A DNA stretch of 64,000 bases from Geodermatophilus telluris (GCF_900102745.1 NZ_FMZF01000002.1:310001-374000); one strand, 5' to 3'. Numbered from the stretch's first letter, positions 53,370 through 61,583 are shown. The notes: generated from the sequence alone by a model not told the origin. Translations and numbers: made by a program.

Positions 53370-53699
53370 GTGACCCAGCGGAACGACCTCGATCTGCACT
53401 CGGAGTTCCTGCGCGCCGACCTGTTCTTCTCGATGGGCCAGCCCGTCGAGGCCGCGCGCCTGCTCGAGCCGCTGGTGGCGGCGGAGCCGGGCAACGCGGC
53501 GGCCCTGGAGCTGCTCGCCCGCAGCTACTTCGGCTCCGCGCAGCTGCGGCGGGCCGAGGCGGCGCTGCTGCGCCTGGTCGACCTGGCGCCGGCCAACGGG
53601 TGGGCCCGCCGCGCGCTGGCCCGCACGCTGGAGCGGCAGAACCGCCCGGCCGAGGCGCGGGTGCACCACCGCCTGGCCGACGCCCTCGGCGCCGGCTGA
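53370..53699 (+). CDS. Small TPR-like protein
   Basis: A 109-residue helical protein with about two and a half tetratricopeptide repeats: SMGQPVEAARLLEPLVAAEP, ELLARSYFGSAQLRRAEAAL, LVDLAPANGWARRALARTLE. Such repeats mediate protein contacts. Starts at GTG 53370 just after TTGACC GGCC; no good ribosome binding site is seen. Divergent from the DUF4383 gene and upstream of cobN, but a strong hairpin separates it from cobN. Confidence 0.8.
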   Translation: MTQRNDLDLHSEFLRADLFFSMGQPVEAARLLEPLVAAEPGNAAALELLARSYFGSAQLRRAEAALLRLVDLAPANGWARRALARTLERQNRPAEARVHHRLADALGAG

Positions 53700-53701
53700 C
53701 C

Positions 53702-53744
53702 CCCGTCGCGGCGCCGGTCGCGCGGCGGCCGGCGCCGCGACGGG
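53702..53744 (+). terminator. Strong hairpin between the TPR gene and cobN
   Basis: CCCGTCGCGGCGCCGG (53702-53717) and its exact complement (53729-53744) form a perfect 16-bp stem with an 11-base loop, beginning 2 bases after the TPR stop and ending 3 bases before the cobN -10 box. Probably a terminator insulating cobN. Confidence 0.7.
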
Positions 53745-53747
53745 CGG

Positions 53748-53753
53748 TAGCGT
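53748..53753 (+). promoter_or_regulatory. Leaderless -10 box of cobN
   Basis: TAGCGT ends 8 bases before GTG 53762. Any -35 element would fall inside the adjoining 16-bp stem. Confidence 0.55.
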
Positions 53754-53761
53754 CTGACCGC

Positions 53762-56700
53762 GTGTTCGTCCTGCTGTCCACCAGCGACACCGATCTGCTC
53801 TCCGCCCGCGCCAGCGGCGCCGACTGGCGGCTGGGCAACCCCGCCCGGCTGGGCGACGACGGCACCGCCGCGCTGACCGAGGGCGCGCAGCTGGTCGTCG
53901 TCCGCCTCCTCGGGGTGCGCCGGCAGTACGAGGAGCTGCTCGCGCCGCTGCTGGCCGGGCCCGCGCCGGTCGTCGTCCTCGGCGGGGAGCAGGTGCCCGA
54001 CGCCGAGCTGATGGAGCTCTCGACCGTCCCGATGGGCGTGGCCACCGAGGCGCACGGCTACCTGGCGCAGGGCGGCCCGGACAACCTCGTGCAGCTGCAC
54101 CGGTTCCTCTCCGACACGGTGCTGCTCACCGGGGAGGGCTTCGAGCCGCCGTCGGTGGCGCCGGACTGGGGGGTGCTGCAGCGGCCGTCGTCCGGCACCG
54201 GCCCGCGGGTCGCCGTCCTCTACTACCGGGCGCACCACCTCGCGGGGAACACCGCCTTCGTCGAGGCGCTGTGCGGGGCGATCGAGGAGGCCGGCGGACA
54301 GGCGCTGCCGGTGTTCACCTCCTCGCTGCGCAGCGTGTCCGACGAGCTGCTCGACGTGCTGCGCACCGCCGACGCGCTCGTCGTCACCGTGCTCGCCGCC
54401 GGTGGCTCCCGGCCGGCCACCGCGCAGGCCGGCGGGGACGACGGCGCGTGGGACGTCGGCCAGCTCGCCGCGCTGGACGTGCCGGTGGTGCAGGGGCTGT
54501 GCCTCACCCGGTCGCGGGCGGAGTGGCTGGCCGACGACGACGGCCTCTCACCGCTCGACGTCGGCAACCAGGTGGCCATCCCCGAGTTCGACGGCCGGCT
54601 GATCAGCGTGCCGTTCTCCTTCAAGGAGACCGACGTCGACGGGCTGACGCACTACGTCGCCGACCCCGAGCGGGCGGCGCGGGTGGCCGGGACGGCGGTG
54701 GCGCACGCGCGGCTGCGGCACACCCCGCCCGCCGAGCGCCGGATCGTGGTGATGCTCAGCGCCTACCCGACCAAGCACGCGCGCATCGGCAACGCCGTCG
54801 GGCTGGACACCCCGGCGTCGGTGGTGCGGCTGCTGGCCGCCATGCAGGGGCAGGGCTACGACACCGGCCCGTTCGACGGCCCCGACGCGCTGCCCGGTGT
54901 GGCCGACCTCGACGGCGACGCGCTGGTCCACGCGCTCATCGCCGCGGGTGGCCAGGACGCCGACTGGCTGACCGAGGAGCAGCTGTCGGGCAACCCGGTG
55001 CGCATCCCCGCCGCGGACTACCGGCGCTTCTTCGACACCCTGCCGGCCGACCTGCGCGGCGCGATGGTCGAGCACTGGGGCGAGCCGCCGGGCTCGCTGT
55101 TCGTGGACGACTCGGGACCCGACGGCCCCGCCGTCGTCTTCGCCGCGCTGCGGGCCGGCAACGTCGTGGTGATGGTGCAGCCGCCGCGCGGCTTCGGCGA
55201 GAACCCGATCGCCATCTACCACGACCCCGACCTGCCGCCCTCGCACCACTACCTGGCCGCCTACTGGTGGCTGCGGTCGGTCTTCGGCGCGCACGCGCTG
55301 GTGCACGTCGGCAAGCACGGGAACCTGGAGTGGCTGCCGGGCAAGACCGTCGGCCTGTCGGCCTCCTGCGGGCCGGACGCCGCGATCGGGGACCTGCCGC
55401 TGGTCTACCCGTTCCTGGTCAACGACCCGGGGGAGGGCTCGCAGGCCAAGCGCCGCGCGCACGCCACGCTGGTCGACCACATGGTCCCGCCGATGGCCCG
55501 GGCCGACTCCTACGGCGACATCGCGCGGCTGGAGCAGCTGCTCGACGAGCACGCGAACGTCGCGGCGATGGACCCGGCGAAGCTGCCGGCGGTCCGCGCG
55601 CAGATCTGGACGCTGCTGCAGGCCGCGAAGCTCGACCACGACCTCGGGCTGGCCGAGCGCCCGGAGGACGACCACTTCGACGAGATGATCCTGCACGTCG
55701 ACGGCTGGCTCTGCGAGATCAAGGACTCGCAGATCCGCGACGGCCTGCACGTGCTCGGGACGCCGCCGTCGGGTCAGGACCGGGTCGACCTGGTGCTGGC
55801 GATGCTGCGGGCGCGGCAGATCTGGGGCGGCGCGGTGGCGCTGCCGGGGCTGCGCGAGGCGCTGGGCCTGACCGAGGACGGCAGCGCCGGCCTGCGGGCC
55901 ACCGACGCCGTCGAGGCGCAGGCGGAGGCGCTGGTCGCGGGCATGGAGGCCGCCGGCTGGACGGGCGGCGCCGTCGGGCCGGTGGTGCGCTCCGTGCTCG
56001 GGCGGGAGGACGCGACGGTCGCCGACGTGCTGCGGTTCGCCGTCGACGAGGTGGTGCCACGGCTGGAGCGCACGACCGACGAGCTCGACGCCACGCTGCA
56101 CGCCCTCGACGGCGGGTACGTGCCGGCCGGGCCGTCGGGGTCGCCGCTGCGCGGGCTGGTCAACGTGCTGCCGACCGGGCGGAACTTCTACTCGGTCGAC
56201 CCCCGGGCGGTCCCGTCCCGGCTGGCCTGGGAGACCGGCCAGGCGATGGCCGAGTCGCTGCTGGAGCGCTACCTGGCCGACACGGGGGAGTACCCGCCCT
56301 CGGTGGGCCTGTCGGTGTGGGGGACGTCGGCGATGCGGACCTCCGGTGACGACGTCGCCGAGGTGCTCGCGCTGCTCGGCGTCCGGCCGGTGTGGGACGA
56401 CGCGTCGCGGCGGGTGACCTCGCTGGAGCCGGTGCCGCTCGACGAGCTCGGCCGGCCGCGGATCGACGTCACGGTGCGGATCTCGGGCTTCTTCCGGGAC
56501 GCCTTCCCGCACGTGGTGACCATGCTCGACGACGCGGTGACGCTGGTGGCGGGGCTCGACGAGCCGGCGGCGCGGAACTTCGTGCGCGCCCACGTGGAGG
56601 CCGACGTCGCGGGGCACGGCGACCGGCGGCGGGCGACCACCCGGGTGTTCGGCTCCAAACCGGGCGCCTACGGGGCCGGGCTGCTCTCGCTGATCGACTC

Positions 56701-57388
56701 CCGCGACTGGCGCGGCGACGCCGACCTGGCCGAGGTCTACGCGGTGTGGGGCGGCTACGCCTACGGCCGCGACCTCGACGGCGTGCAGGCCCGGCCGGAC
56801 ATGGAGGCGGCCTACCGGCGCATCGCGGTCGCGGCGAAGAACGTCGACACCCGCGAGCACGACATCGCCGACTCCGACGACTACTTCCAGTACCACGGCG
56901 GGATGGTGGCCACGGTCCGCGCGCTCACCGGGCGGGCACCGGCGGCCTACGTCGGCGACTCCACCCGCCCCGAGCAGGTGCGCACCCGGTCGCTGACCGA
57001 GGAGACCTCGCGGGTGTTCCGGGCGCGGGTGGTCAACCCGAAGTGGCTGCAGGCGATGCGCCGGCACGGCTACAAGGGCGCCTTCGAGCTGGCCGCGACC
57101 GTCGACTACCTGTTCGGCTACGACGCCACGACCGGCGTGGTGGCCGACTGGATGTACGAGCAGCTCACGCAGACCTACGTGCTCGACCCGGAGAACCGGG
57201 AGTTCCTGGAGCGGTCCAACCCGTGGGCGCTGCACGGGATGGCCGAGCGGCTGCTCGAGGCGGTCGACCGCGGGATGTGGGCCGAGCCGGACCCCGCGGT
57301 GCTCGCCGGGCTGCGCCAGGCGTACCTCGACACCGAGGGTGACCTCGAGGGTGGGGAGACGCCGGCCCAGCAGGGCGCCGCGACCTGA
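53762..57388 (+). CDS. cobN: Cobaltochelatase large subunit
   Basis: A 1208-residue CobN that inserts Co(II) into hydrogenobyrinic acid a,c-diamide. Typical motifs include HARIGNAVGLDTPAS, GSLFVDDSGPDGPAVVFAAL-type core, PPSHHYLAAYWWLR, HVGKHGNLEWLPGKTVGLS, NVLPTGRNFYSVDPRAVPS and the C-terminal DYLFGYDATTGVVADWMYEQ. It needs an AAA+/vWA partner; cobS and cobT chelatase genes are absent, but ChlID at 25.7-27.7 kb fits that role. Leaderless start after TAGCGT. No riboswitch precedes it. Confidence 0.97.
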   Translation: MFVLLSTSDTDLLSARASGADWRLGNPARLGDDGTAALTEGAQLVVVRLLGVRRQYEELLAPLLAGPAPVVVLGGEQVPDAELMELSTVPMGVATEAHGYLAQGGPDNLVQLHRFLSDTVLLTGEGFEPPSVAPDWGVLQRPSSGTGPRVAVLYYRAHHLAGNTAFVEALCGAIEEAGGQALPVFTSSLRSVSDELLDVLRTADALVVTVLAAGGSRPATAQAGGDDGAWDVGQLAALDVPVVQGLCLTRSRAEWLADDDGLSPLDVGNQVAIPEFDGRLISVPFSFKETDVDGLTHYVADPERAARVAGTAVAHARLRHTPPAERRIVVMLSAYPTKHARIGNAVGLDTPASVVRLLAAMQGQGYDTGPFDGPDALPGVADLDGDALVHALIAAGGQDADWLTEEQLSGNPVRIPAADYRRFFDTLPADLRGAMVEHWGEPPGSLFVDDSGPDGPAVVFAALRAGNVVVMVQPPRGFGENPIAIYHDPDLPPSHHYLAAYWWLRSVFGAHALVHVGKHGNLEWLPGKTVGLSASCGPDAAIGDLPLVYPFLVNDPGEGSQAKRRAHATLVDHMVPPMARADSYGDIARLEQLLDEHANVAAMDPAKLPAVRAQIWTLLQAAKLDHDLGLAERPEDDHFDEMILHVDGWLCEIKDSQIRDGLHVLGTPPSGQDRVDLVLAMLRARQIWGGAVALPGLREALGLTEDGSAGLRATDAVEAQAEALVAGMEAAGWTGGAVGPVVRSVLGREDATVADVLRFAVDEVVPRLERTTDELDATLHALDGGYVPAGPSGSPLRGLVNVLPTGRNFYSVDPRAVPSRLAWETGQAMAESLLERYLADTGEYPPSVGLSVWGTSAMRTSGDDVAEVLALLGVRPVWDDASRRVTSLEPVPLDELGRPRIDVTVRISGFFRDAFPHVVTMLDDAVTLVAGLDEPAARNFVRAHVEADVAGHGDRRRATTRVFGSKPGAYGAGLLSLIDSRDWRGDADLAEVYAVWGGYAYGRDLDGVQARPDMEAAYRRIAVAAKNVDTREHDIADSDDYFQYHGGMVATVRALTGRAPAAYVGDSTRPEQVRTRSLTEETSRVFRARVVNPKWLQAMRRHGYKGAFELAATVDYLFGYDATTGVVADWMYEQLTQTYVLDPENREFLERSNPWALHGMAERLLEAVDRGMWAEPDPAVLAGLRQAYLDTEGDLEGGETPAQQGAAT

Positions 57389-57474
57389 GCCGACACCCGC
57401 GCGCAGCGTGACGGCGCGCCGGGATCTGGCCGGAACCGACGCGTAAACCCTGTGCGCTGGGTAACCCCGGGCGC

Positions 57475-57738
57475 ATGGGCATCCTCAACCGACTCCTCGG
57501 AACTGCTGAGACCACGGCTCGTCGGGGCGCCGCCGGTGGCCGCGCCGCTGCGGGTCGCACCGCGGCCGGCGGCCGTGGGATGGGCGGCCGCGGCATGGCC
57601 ACCGGCCGTGGGATGGGCCGCGGGATGGGCCGCACCCGCATGGCCACCCCGCCCCGGCGCACGGGCCGCGGGGTGCCGAGCACCGCGGCCTCCGGTGGCC
57701 TGGGCCGGCTGCTCGGGTCGCTGACCGGCCGCCGCTGA
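57475..57738 (+). CDS. Small Gly/Arg/Met-rich protein, unknown
   Basis: An 87-residue, highly basic protein. The centre (about 34-52) has RGM repeated four times. The ends are related to each other: ILNRLLGT near the start and GLGRLLGS near the end. It has no acidic cluster and no membrane segment. Composition resembles RG-rich nucleic-acid-binding tails, but that is only analogy. Upstream GGGTAA (57459-57464) might be a -10 for an alternative sigma factor. A perfect 11-bp hairpin follows the stop, which supports a real transcription unit. Confidence 0.65.
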   Translation: MGILNRLLGTAETTARRGAAGGRAAAGRTAAGGRGMGGRGMATGRGMGRGMGRTRMATPPRRTGRGVPSTAASGGLGRLLGSLTGRR

Positions 57739-57744
57739 AGCAAG

Positions 57745-57784
57745 GGCCACCCTCCTCGCACGCTCGGCGCGGGGGAGGGTGGCC
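57745..57784 (+). terminator. Perfect 11-bp terminator-like hairpin
   Basis: GGCCACCCTCC (57745-57755) pairs exactly with GGAGGGTGGCC (57774-57784) around an 18-base loop, 7 bases after the stop of the RGM-repeat protein. Confidence 0.65.
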
Positions 57785-57850
57785 GTTCCAGCACCTCACC
57801 TCCCCGCACTCGCTCCGCTCGTGCCGGGGCCCTGCGAGGGGGCCGTTCGC
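57785..57850. repeat. Third locus of the GC-rich hairpin repeat
   Basis: The segment shares CCGCTCGTG, CCCTGCGAGG and GGCCGTTC blocks with the outer repeat at 10821-10857. Stem arms CCTCCCCGC (57799-57807) and GCGAGGGGG (57834-57842) pair with one mismatch and one wobble. It fills the space between the terminator and the cobS stop. Confidence 0.65.
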
Positions 57851-58627
57851 TCACGTCACCGAGGTGGCGGCGACCAGCAGGACGACGGTCGCCGCCACCT
57901 CGCCCATCGCCCCCATCACGTCCCCGGTCACCCCGCCGAGGCGGGTCGTCGCGCGGGCCCGGAGCCACTCGGCCGCGAGCAGGCCCACGACCCCCCCGGC
58001 GACCAGGACCGCCGCCGCGGCCGGCCCCGCGACCGACCACGCCGCCGTCCCGGCCAGCGCCGCGGTGACCACCAGCCAGCCGCCCAGCCACGGGCGCGAC
58101 ACCGTGCCCGCCACCGCCTGACCGAGGGAGGACCCCTCGGCGGTGCGGACGCCGGGCAGGCCCGTGCGCGCCATCGCCAGCCGCGCGACGACCACGGCCG
58201 CCCACAGCGCCAGCCAGCCGCCGTCCCGCCCGAGCAGGGCCGCCGCGGCCGCCGCCTGCAGCAGCAGGACCAGCACCAGCGTGACCACGCCGAACGGGCC
58301 GACGTCGCCCCGGTGCATCACCTGCAGCGCGCGCTCCCGGCCGCGCAGCGGACCGAGCCCGTCGGCGGTGTCGGCCAGCCCGTCGAGGTGCAGGCCGCGG
58401 GTGAGGACGGCGAGCACGGCCAGCGCCGCCACCGCCCCGGTCAGTGGGGACACCAGCCGGGCCCCGAGCACACCCGCCCCGGCCGCGACCGCGCCGAGCC
58501 CCAGCCCCACCAGCGGCGCCCACGGCAGCACCCCGCGGGTCGACGCCGCCGCCGCGGCCGGCACCCGTACCACCGTCAGCAGCGCCACCGACTCCAGCGG
58601 GCCGGCCCACCTCGGCCGGGCGCTCAC
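57851..58627 (-). CDS. cobS: Adenosylcobinamide-GDP ribazoletransferase (cobalamin 5'-phosphate synthase)
   Basis: Integral membrane enzyme of 258 residues that joins adenosyl-cobinamide-GDP to alpha-ribazole(-phosphate). The signature GLHLDGLADTADGL, the MHRGDVGPFGV motif and the late GGVTGDVMGAM are present; about six membrane helices. GTG at 58627 overlaps the cobU stop. It is the last gene of a three-gene operon (phosphatase, cobU, cobS). It is unrelated to the AAA+ chelatase subunit that is also named CobS. Confidence 0.95.
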   Translation of the reverse strand: MSARPRWAGPLESVALLTVVRVPAAAAASTRGVLPWAPLVGLGLGAVAAGAGVLGARLVSPLTGAVAALAVLAVLTRGLHLDGLADTADGLGPLRGRERALQVMHRGDVGPFGVVTLVLVLLLQAAAAAALLGRDGGWLALWAAVVVARLAMARTGLPGVRTAEGSSLGQAVAGTVSRPWLGGWLVVTAALAGTAAWSVAGPAAAAVLVAGGVVGLLAAEWLRARATTRLGGVTGDVMGAMGEVAATVVLLVAATSVT

Positions 58628-59145
58628 CGCAGCCGCTGCGGCAGGCCCGCGACGACGAACCACACCTCGTCGGCGGTGCCGGCCAGCCGCTGGTTGACCT
58701 CGCCGAGCGCGTCGCGGAACAGCCGCCCGGCCCGGGATTCCGGGACCACGCCCAGGCCGACCTCGTCGCTCACCGCCACCACGTGCGCCGGCGTCATCGC
58801 CCAGGCGTTGACCAGGGCGTCGACGCGGCCGGCCAGCCGGTCGGGGGCGCCGGGCTCCTCGCGCCACACGCCGGTCTCGTCCATGAGCGCGGCCACCCAC
58901 GTGGTGACGCTGTCGACCAGGACCGTGCCGCCGCGCAGCAGGTCGCTGGGCGCCGTCGTCTCCACCGTCGTCCAGCCGACCGGGCGCCGGGCCCGGTGCG
59001 CGGCCACCCGGCGGGCCCACTCGGCGTCGTCGGCGACGGGGGCCGAGGTGGCCAGGTAGACGACGTCCGCGCGGTCGGCGACCAGCGACTCGGCGTGCGC
59101 CGACTTCCCCGACCGCGAGCCGCCGAGGACCAGCACCCGGCTCAC
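58624..59145 (-). CDS. cobU: Adenosylcobinamide kinase / adenosylcobinamide-phosphate guanylyltransferase
   Basis: A 173-residue bifunctional enzyme. P-loop GGSRSGKS (residues 8-15), VVYLATSAPVADDAEW, and the HRARRPVGWTTVE segment with H50, equivalent to the guanylylated His of E. coli-type CobU. LVDSVTTWVAALM is the Walker B-like strand. GTGA overlaps on both sides. Confidence 0.95.
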   Translation of the reverse strand: MSRVLVLGGSRSGKSAHAESLVADRADVVYLATSAPVADDAEWARRVAAHRARRPVGWTTVETTAPSDLLRGGTVLVDSVTTWVAALMDETGVWREEPGAPDRLAGRVDALVNAWAMTPAHVVAVSDEVGLGVVPESRAGRLFRDALGEVNQRLAGTADEVWFVVAGLPQRLR

Positions 59146-59705
59146 GGCGCGGGCTCCCCGGCGAGCTCGAGACGCGTCACCGTGCCGTTGTGCGGGGTGA
59201 CGGCCGGCAGGTCGGCCGGGCCGCGGCCGGCCGCCACCGCCTGCGCCGCCCGGATGGTGTCGCCGTGGGTGACCAGCGCGACGACGTCGGCCGGCGGGTC
59301 GGCCGAGAGCCGGGCGAGGAGGTCCGCGACCCGCCCGTGCAGCTGGGCCAGGCTCTCGCCGCCCTCGGCCGACCAGTGCGGGTCGGTCCAGTCGACGACG
59401 TCCCACAGCTCGCGGGACGGCCGGCCCTCCAGCACGCCGTAGCCCTGCTCGCGCAGGGCGGGCGTCGTGGTGAACGGCAGCCCGACGGCGCGGGCGCAGT
59501 GCTCGGCGGTCTGCACCGCCCGCAGCAGGTCGCTCGACAGCACCGCCCCGGGCCGGAGCGCGGCCAGCTCGGCGGCCGCGGCGGCGGCCTGCCGGTGCCC
59601 CAGCTCGGTGAGCGGCACGTGCGCGGTCTGGCCCTGCATGAGCCCGGCGGCGTTCCACTCGCTCTGGCCGTGCCGGACGAGGAGGAGGGTGAGCGGGCGC
59701 GCCAT
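59142..59705 (-). CDS. Histidine phosphatase, probable alpha-ribazole phosphatase
   Basis: A 187-residue member of the phosphoglycerate-mutase-like superfamily: LLLVRHGQSEWN (catalytic H12), TELGHRQA, and LVTHGDTIRAA with the second His. It is first in an operon with cobU and cobS, so dephosphorylation of alpha-ribazole phosphate or of adenosylcobalamin phosphate is the best guess. Related acid or sugar phosphatases share the same motifs. TACGCT sits 11 bases upstream of the ATG. Confidence 0.82.
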   Translation of the reverse strand: MARPLTLLLVRHGQSEWNAAGLMQGQTAHVPLTELGHRQAAAAAAELAALRPGAVLSSDLLRAVQTAEHCARAVGLPFTTTPALREQGYGVLEGRPSRELWDVVDWTDPHWSAEGGESLAQLHGRVADLLARLSADPPADVVALVTHGDTIRAAQAVAAGRGPADLPAVTPHNGTVTRLELAGEPAP

Positions 59706-59757
59706 GGTGGTCGCCGAGCGTAGGGCAGGCGACGGCGGGGTCCGGCCGGGGTGCTCG

Positions 59758-59763
59758 TACCGT
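59758..59763 (+). promoter_or_regulatory. Leaderless -10 box of the Fic-like gene
   Basis: TACCGT ends 6 bases before GTG 59770. It is divergent from the phosphatase-cobU-cobS operon across a 64-base gap. Confidence 0.55.
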
Positions 59764-59769
59764 CGGGGC

Positions 59770-60558
59770 GTGACCATCCCCGTCCGCCCGGGCGCCGCCC
59801 GTCCCGCCGGCCGGCCCGCGGGGCCCGACCCGCTGGCGCCGCTGCTCGACCTCCCCGGCGTGCGGGAGGCCGCCGACGCCGCACGCGCGGGCATCGACCG
59901 GCTGCTGGCGCACCGGCTGATGCGCAACCGGTCGGCCGAGGTCAGCACCGAGTCGGCGCTGCGCGGCGCCCGGGCGTCGGCCGCCCTCGACGGGGTCGAC
60001 GTCCCGCTGGCCGACCTCCGCGCCGGCTCGGTCGACGACCCGGTGGTGCAGGGCTCGCTGCGCGTCTCGGTGGCGCTCGGGTCGATGGTCGACACCTGGT
60101 CCCGCGCGCCCGGGCAGGTGCTCGCCCGGCTGCACGTCCTGGCCGCCGCCGACCTCGCCGACCGCGCCGACCTCGGCCGGCCCGCGCCGCACGCCGGCCC
60201 CCGGCTCACCGGGCTGTTCCAGCTCGTCACCGGCACCTCGACGGTGCCCGCGGTCCTCGTCGCCGGCCTCGCGCACGGCGAGCTGGCCGCGCTGGCGCCC
60301 TTCGGCACGGCCGACGGCGTCGTCGCGCGGGCCGCCGGCCGGCTGACCGTCATCGGGCGGGGGCTGGACCCCAAGGCGGTGTCGGTGCCCGAGGTCGGGT
60401 TCGCCGAGCTCGGCGCCGAGGAGTACCGGGCGAGGCTGGCCGGCTACGCCTCCGGCGGTCCCGAGGGCGTGGCCGCCTGGCTGGTGCACTGCTGCCGCGC
60501 CACCGAGCTCGGCGCCCGGGAGGGCCTGGCGATCGCCGAGGCGATCCTGCGCGGCTGA
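59770..60558 (+). CDS. Fic-like protein with degenerate active site
   Basis: A 262-residue, mostly helical protein. ASAALDGVDVPLADL (about 69-83) resembles the helix that precedes Fic domains, and the HGELAALAPFGTADGVVARA segment from H169 aligns with the Fic core H-x-F-x-x-I-H-P-F-x-x-G-N-G-R. The catalytic His is replaced by Ala (A176), and the GNGR part is lost, so AMP transfer is unlikely. Actinobacterial relatives are often labelled oxidoreductase without evidence. It sits at the junction between the cob region and the ssd/tad block. Function unknown. Confidence 0.65.
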   Translation: MTIPVRPGAARPAGRPAGPDPLAPLLDLPGVREAADAARAGIDRLLAHRLMRNRSAEVSTESALRGARASAALDGVDVPLADLRAGSVDDPVVQGSLRVSVALGSMVDTWSRAPGQVLARLHVLAAADLADRADLGRPAPHAGPRLTGLFQLVTGTSTVPAVLVAGLAHGELAALAPFGTADGVVARAAGRLTVIGRGLDPKAVSVPEVGFAELGAEEYRARLAGYASGGPEGVAAWLVHCCRATELGAREGLAIAEAILRG

Positions 60559-60600
60559 CGCCGGCCTGCGCCCCGCACCGGCCCGGGGGACAGTGGGCCG

Positions 60601-61569
60601 GTGCGGTACCTCGACGTCGACGGGCTCGGCCGGGTCAGCCGGATCGGGCTGGGGACCTGGCAGTTCGGCTCCCGGGAGTGGGGCTACGGCGAGGAGTACG
60701 CCACCGGCGCGGCGAGGGACGTCGTGCGCCGCGCCCGCGACCTCGGCGTCACCCTCTTCGACACCGCGGAGGTCTACGGCTTCGGCCGCAGCGAGCGGAT
60801 CCTCGGCGAGGCGCTGGGCGACGAGCGCGCCGAGGTCGTCGTCGCGTCGAAGCTGTTCCCGGTCGCGCCGTTCCCGCCGGTCGTCCGGCGCCGGCTCGCG
60901 GGCAGCGCGCGGCGGCTGGGCCTGCAGCGGGTCCCGCTCTACCAGGTGCACCAGCCCAACCCCGTCGTCCCGGACACGGTGACGATGCCCGGGCTGCGCA
61001 CGCTCCTCGGCGAGGGCCGCATCGGCGCCGTCGGCGTCTCCAACTACCCGCTCGGGCGCTGGCGGGCCGCCGACGCCGCGCTCGGCCGGCCGGTGACCAG
61101 CAACCAGGTCCAGTTCTCCCTCGCCCGGCCGGGCGCGCTGGACGACCTGGTGCCCTTCGCCGAGCGCGAGGGCCGGGTGGTCATCGCCTACAGCCCGCTC
61201 GCGCAGGGACTGCTCGGCGGCCGGTACGACGCCGACCACCGGCCCGGTGGCGTGCGGGCGGCCAACCCGCTGTTCGGCACCGAGAACCTGCGTCGCGTGC
61301 AGCCGCTGCTCGACGTCCTCCGCGAGGTCGCCGGTGCCCACGGCGTCCGGCCGGGGACGATCGCCCTCGCCTGGTTGGTGTCGCTGCCCCGGGTGGTGGT
61401 CATCCCCGGGGCCTCGAGCGTGGAGCAGGTGGAGGCCAACGCGGCGGCCGGAGAGATCGACCTGCGCGCCGACGAGCAGGCAGCGCTCACGGCGGCCGCA
61501 CGGGCGTTCACGCCGGTCTCGGCCGCACGCACGCTGGTCGACGGCGTCCGGGAGCGGCTGGGGGTCTAG
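60601..61569 (+). CDS. Aldo/keto reductase
   Basis: NADPH-dependent TIM-barrel reductase of 322 residues. The catalytic tetrad is visible: Asp and Tyr in LFDTAEVYGFGRSE, Lys in VVVASKLF and His in YQVHQPNP. The C-terminal PGASSVEQVEANA binds NADP. GACAGT at 60589-60594 is 6 bases before GTG 60601, a weaker leaderless signal. It is convergent with the HAD-IB gene. Substrate unknown. Confidence 0.9.
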   Translation: MRYLDVDGLGRVSRIGLGTWQFGSREWGYGEEYATGAARDVVRRARDLGVTLFDTAEVYGFGRSERILGEALGDERAEVVVASKLFPVAPFPPVVRRRLAGSARRLGLQRVPLYQVHQPNPVVPDTVTMPGLRTLLGEGRIGAVGVSNYPLGRWRAADAALGRPVTSNQVQFSLARPGALDDLVPFAEREGRVVIAYSPLAQGLLGGRYDADHRPGGVRAANPLFGTENLRRVQPLLDVLREVAGAHGVRPGTIALAWLVSLPRVVVIPGASSVEQVEANAAAGEIDLRADEQAALTAAARAFTPVSAARTLVDGVRERLGV

Positions 61570-61583
61570 GGGACGGCCCTCCC

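Noticed and set aside
53700-53762. Second cobalamin riboswitch upstream of cobN, also considered for cobQ, cbiB, cobK, cobH and cobU
   Set aside because: None of these short upstream regions contains the GCCACTG block or the AGTCAGGA-like B12 box, and most are too short for an aptamer.
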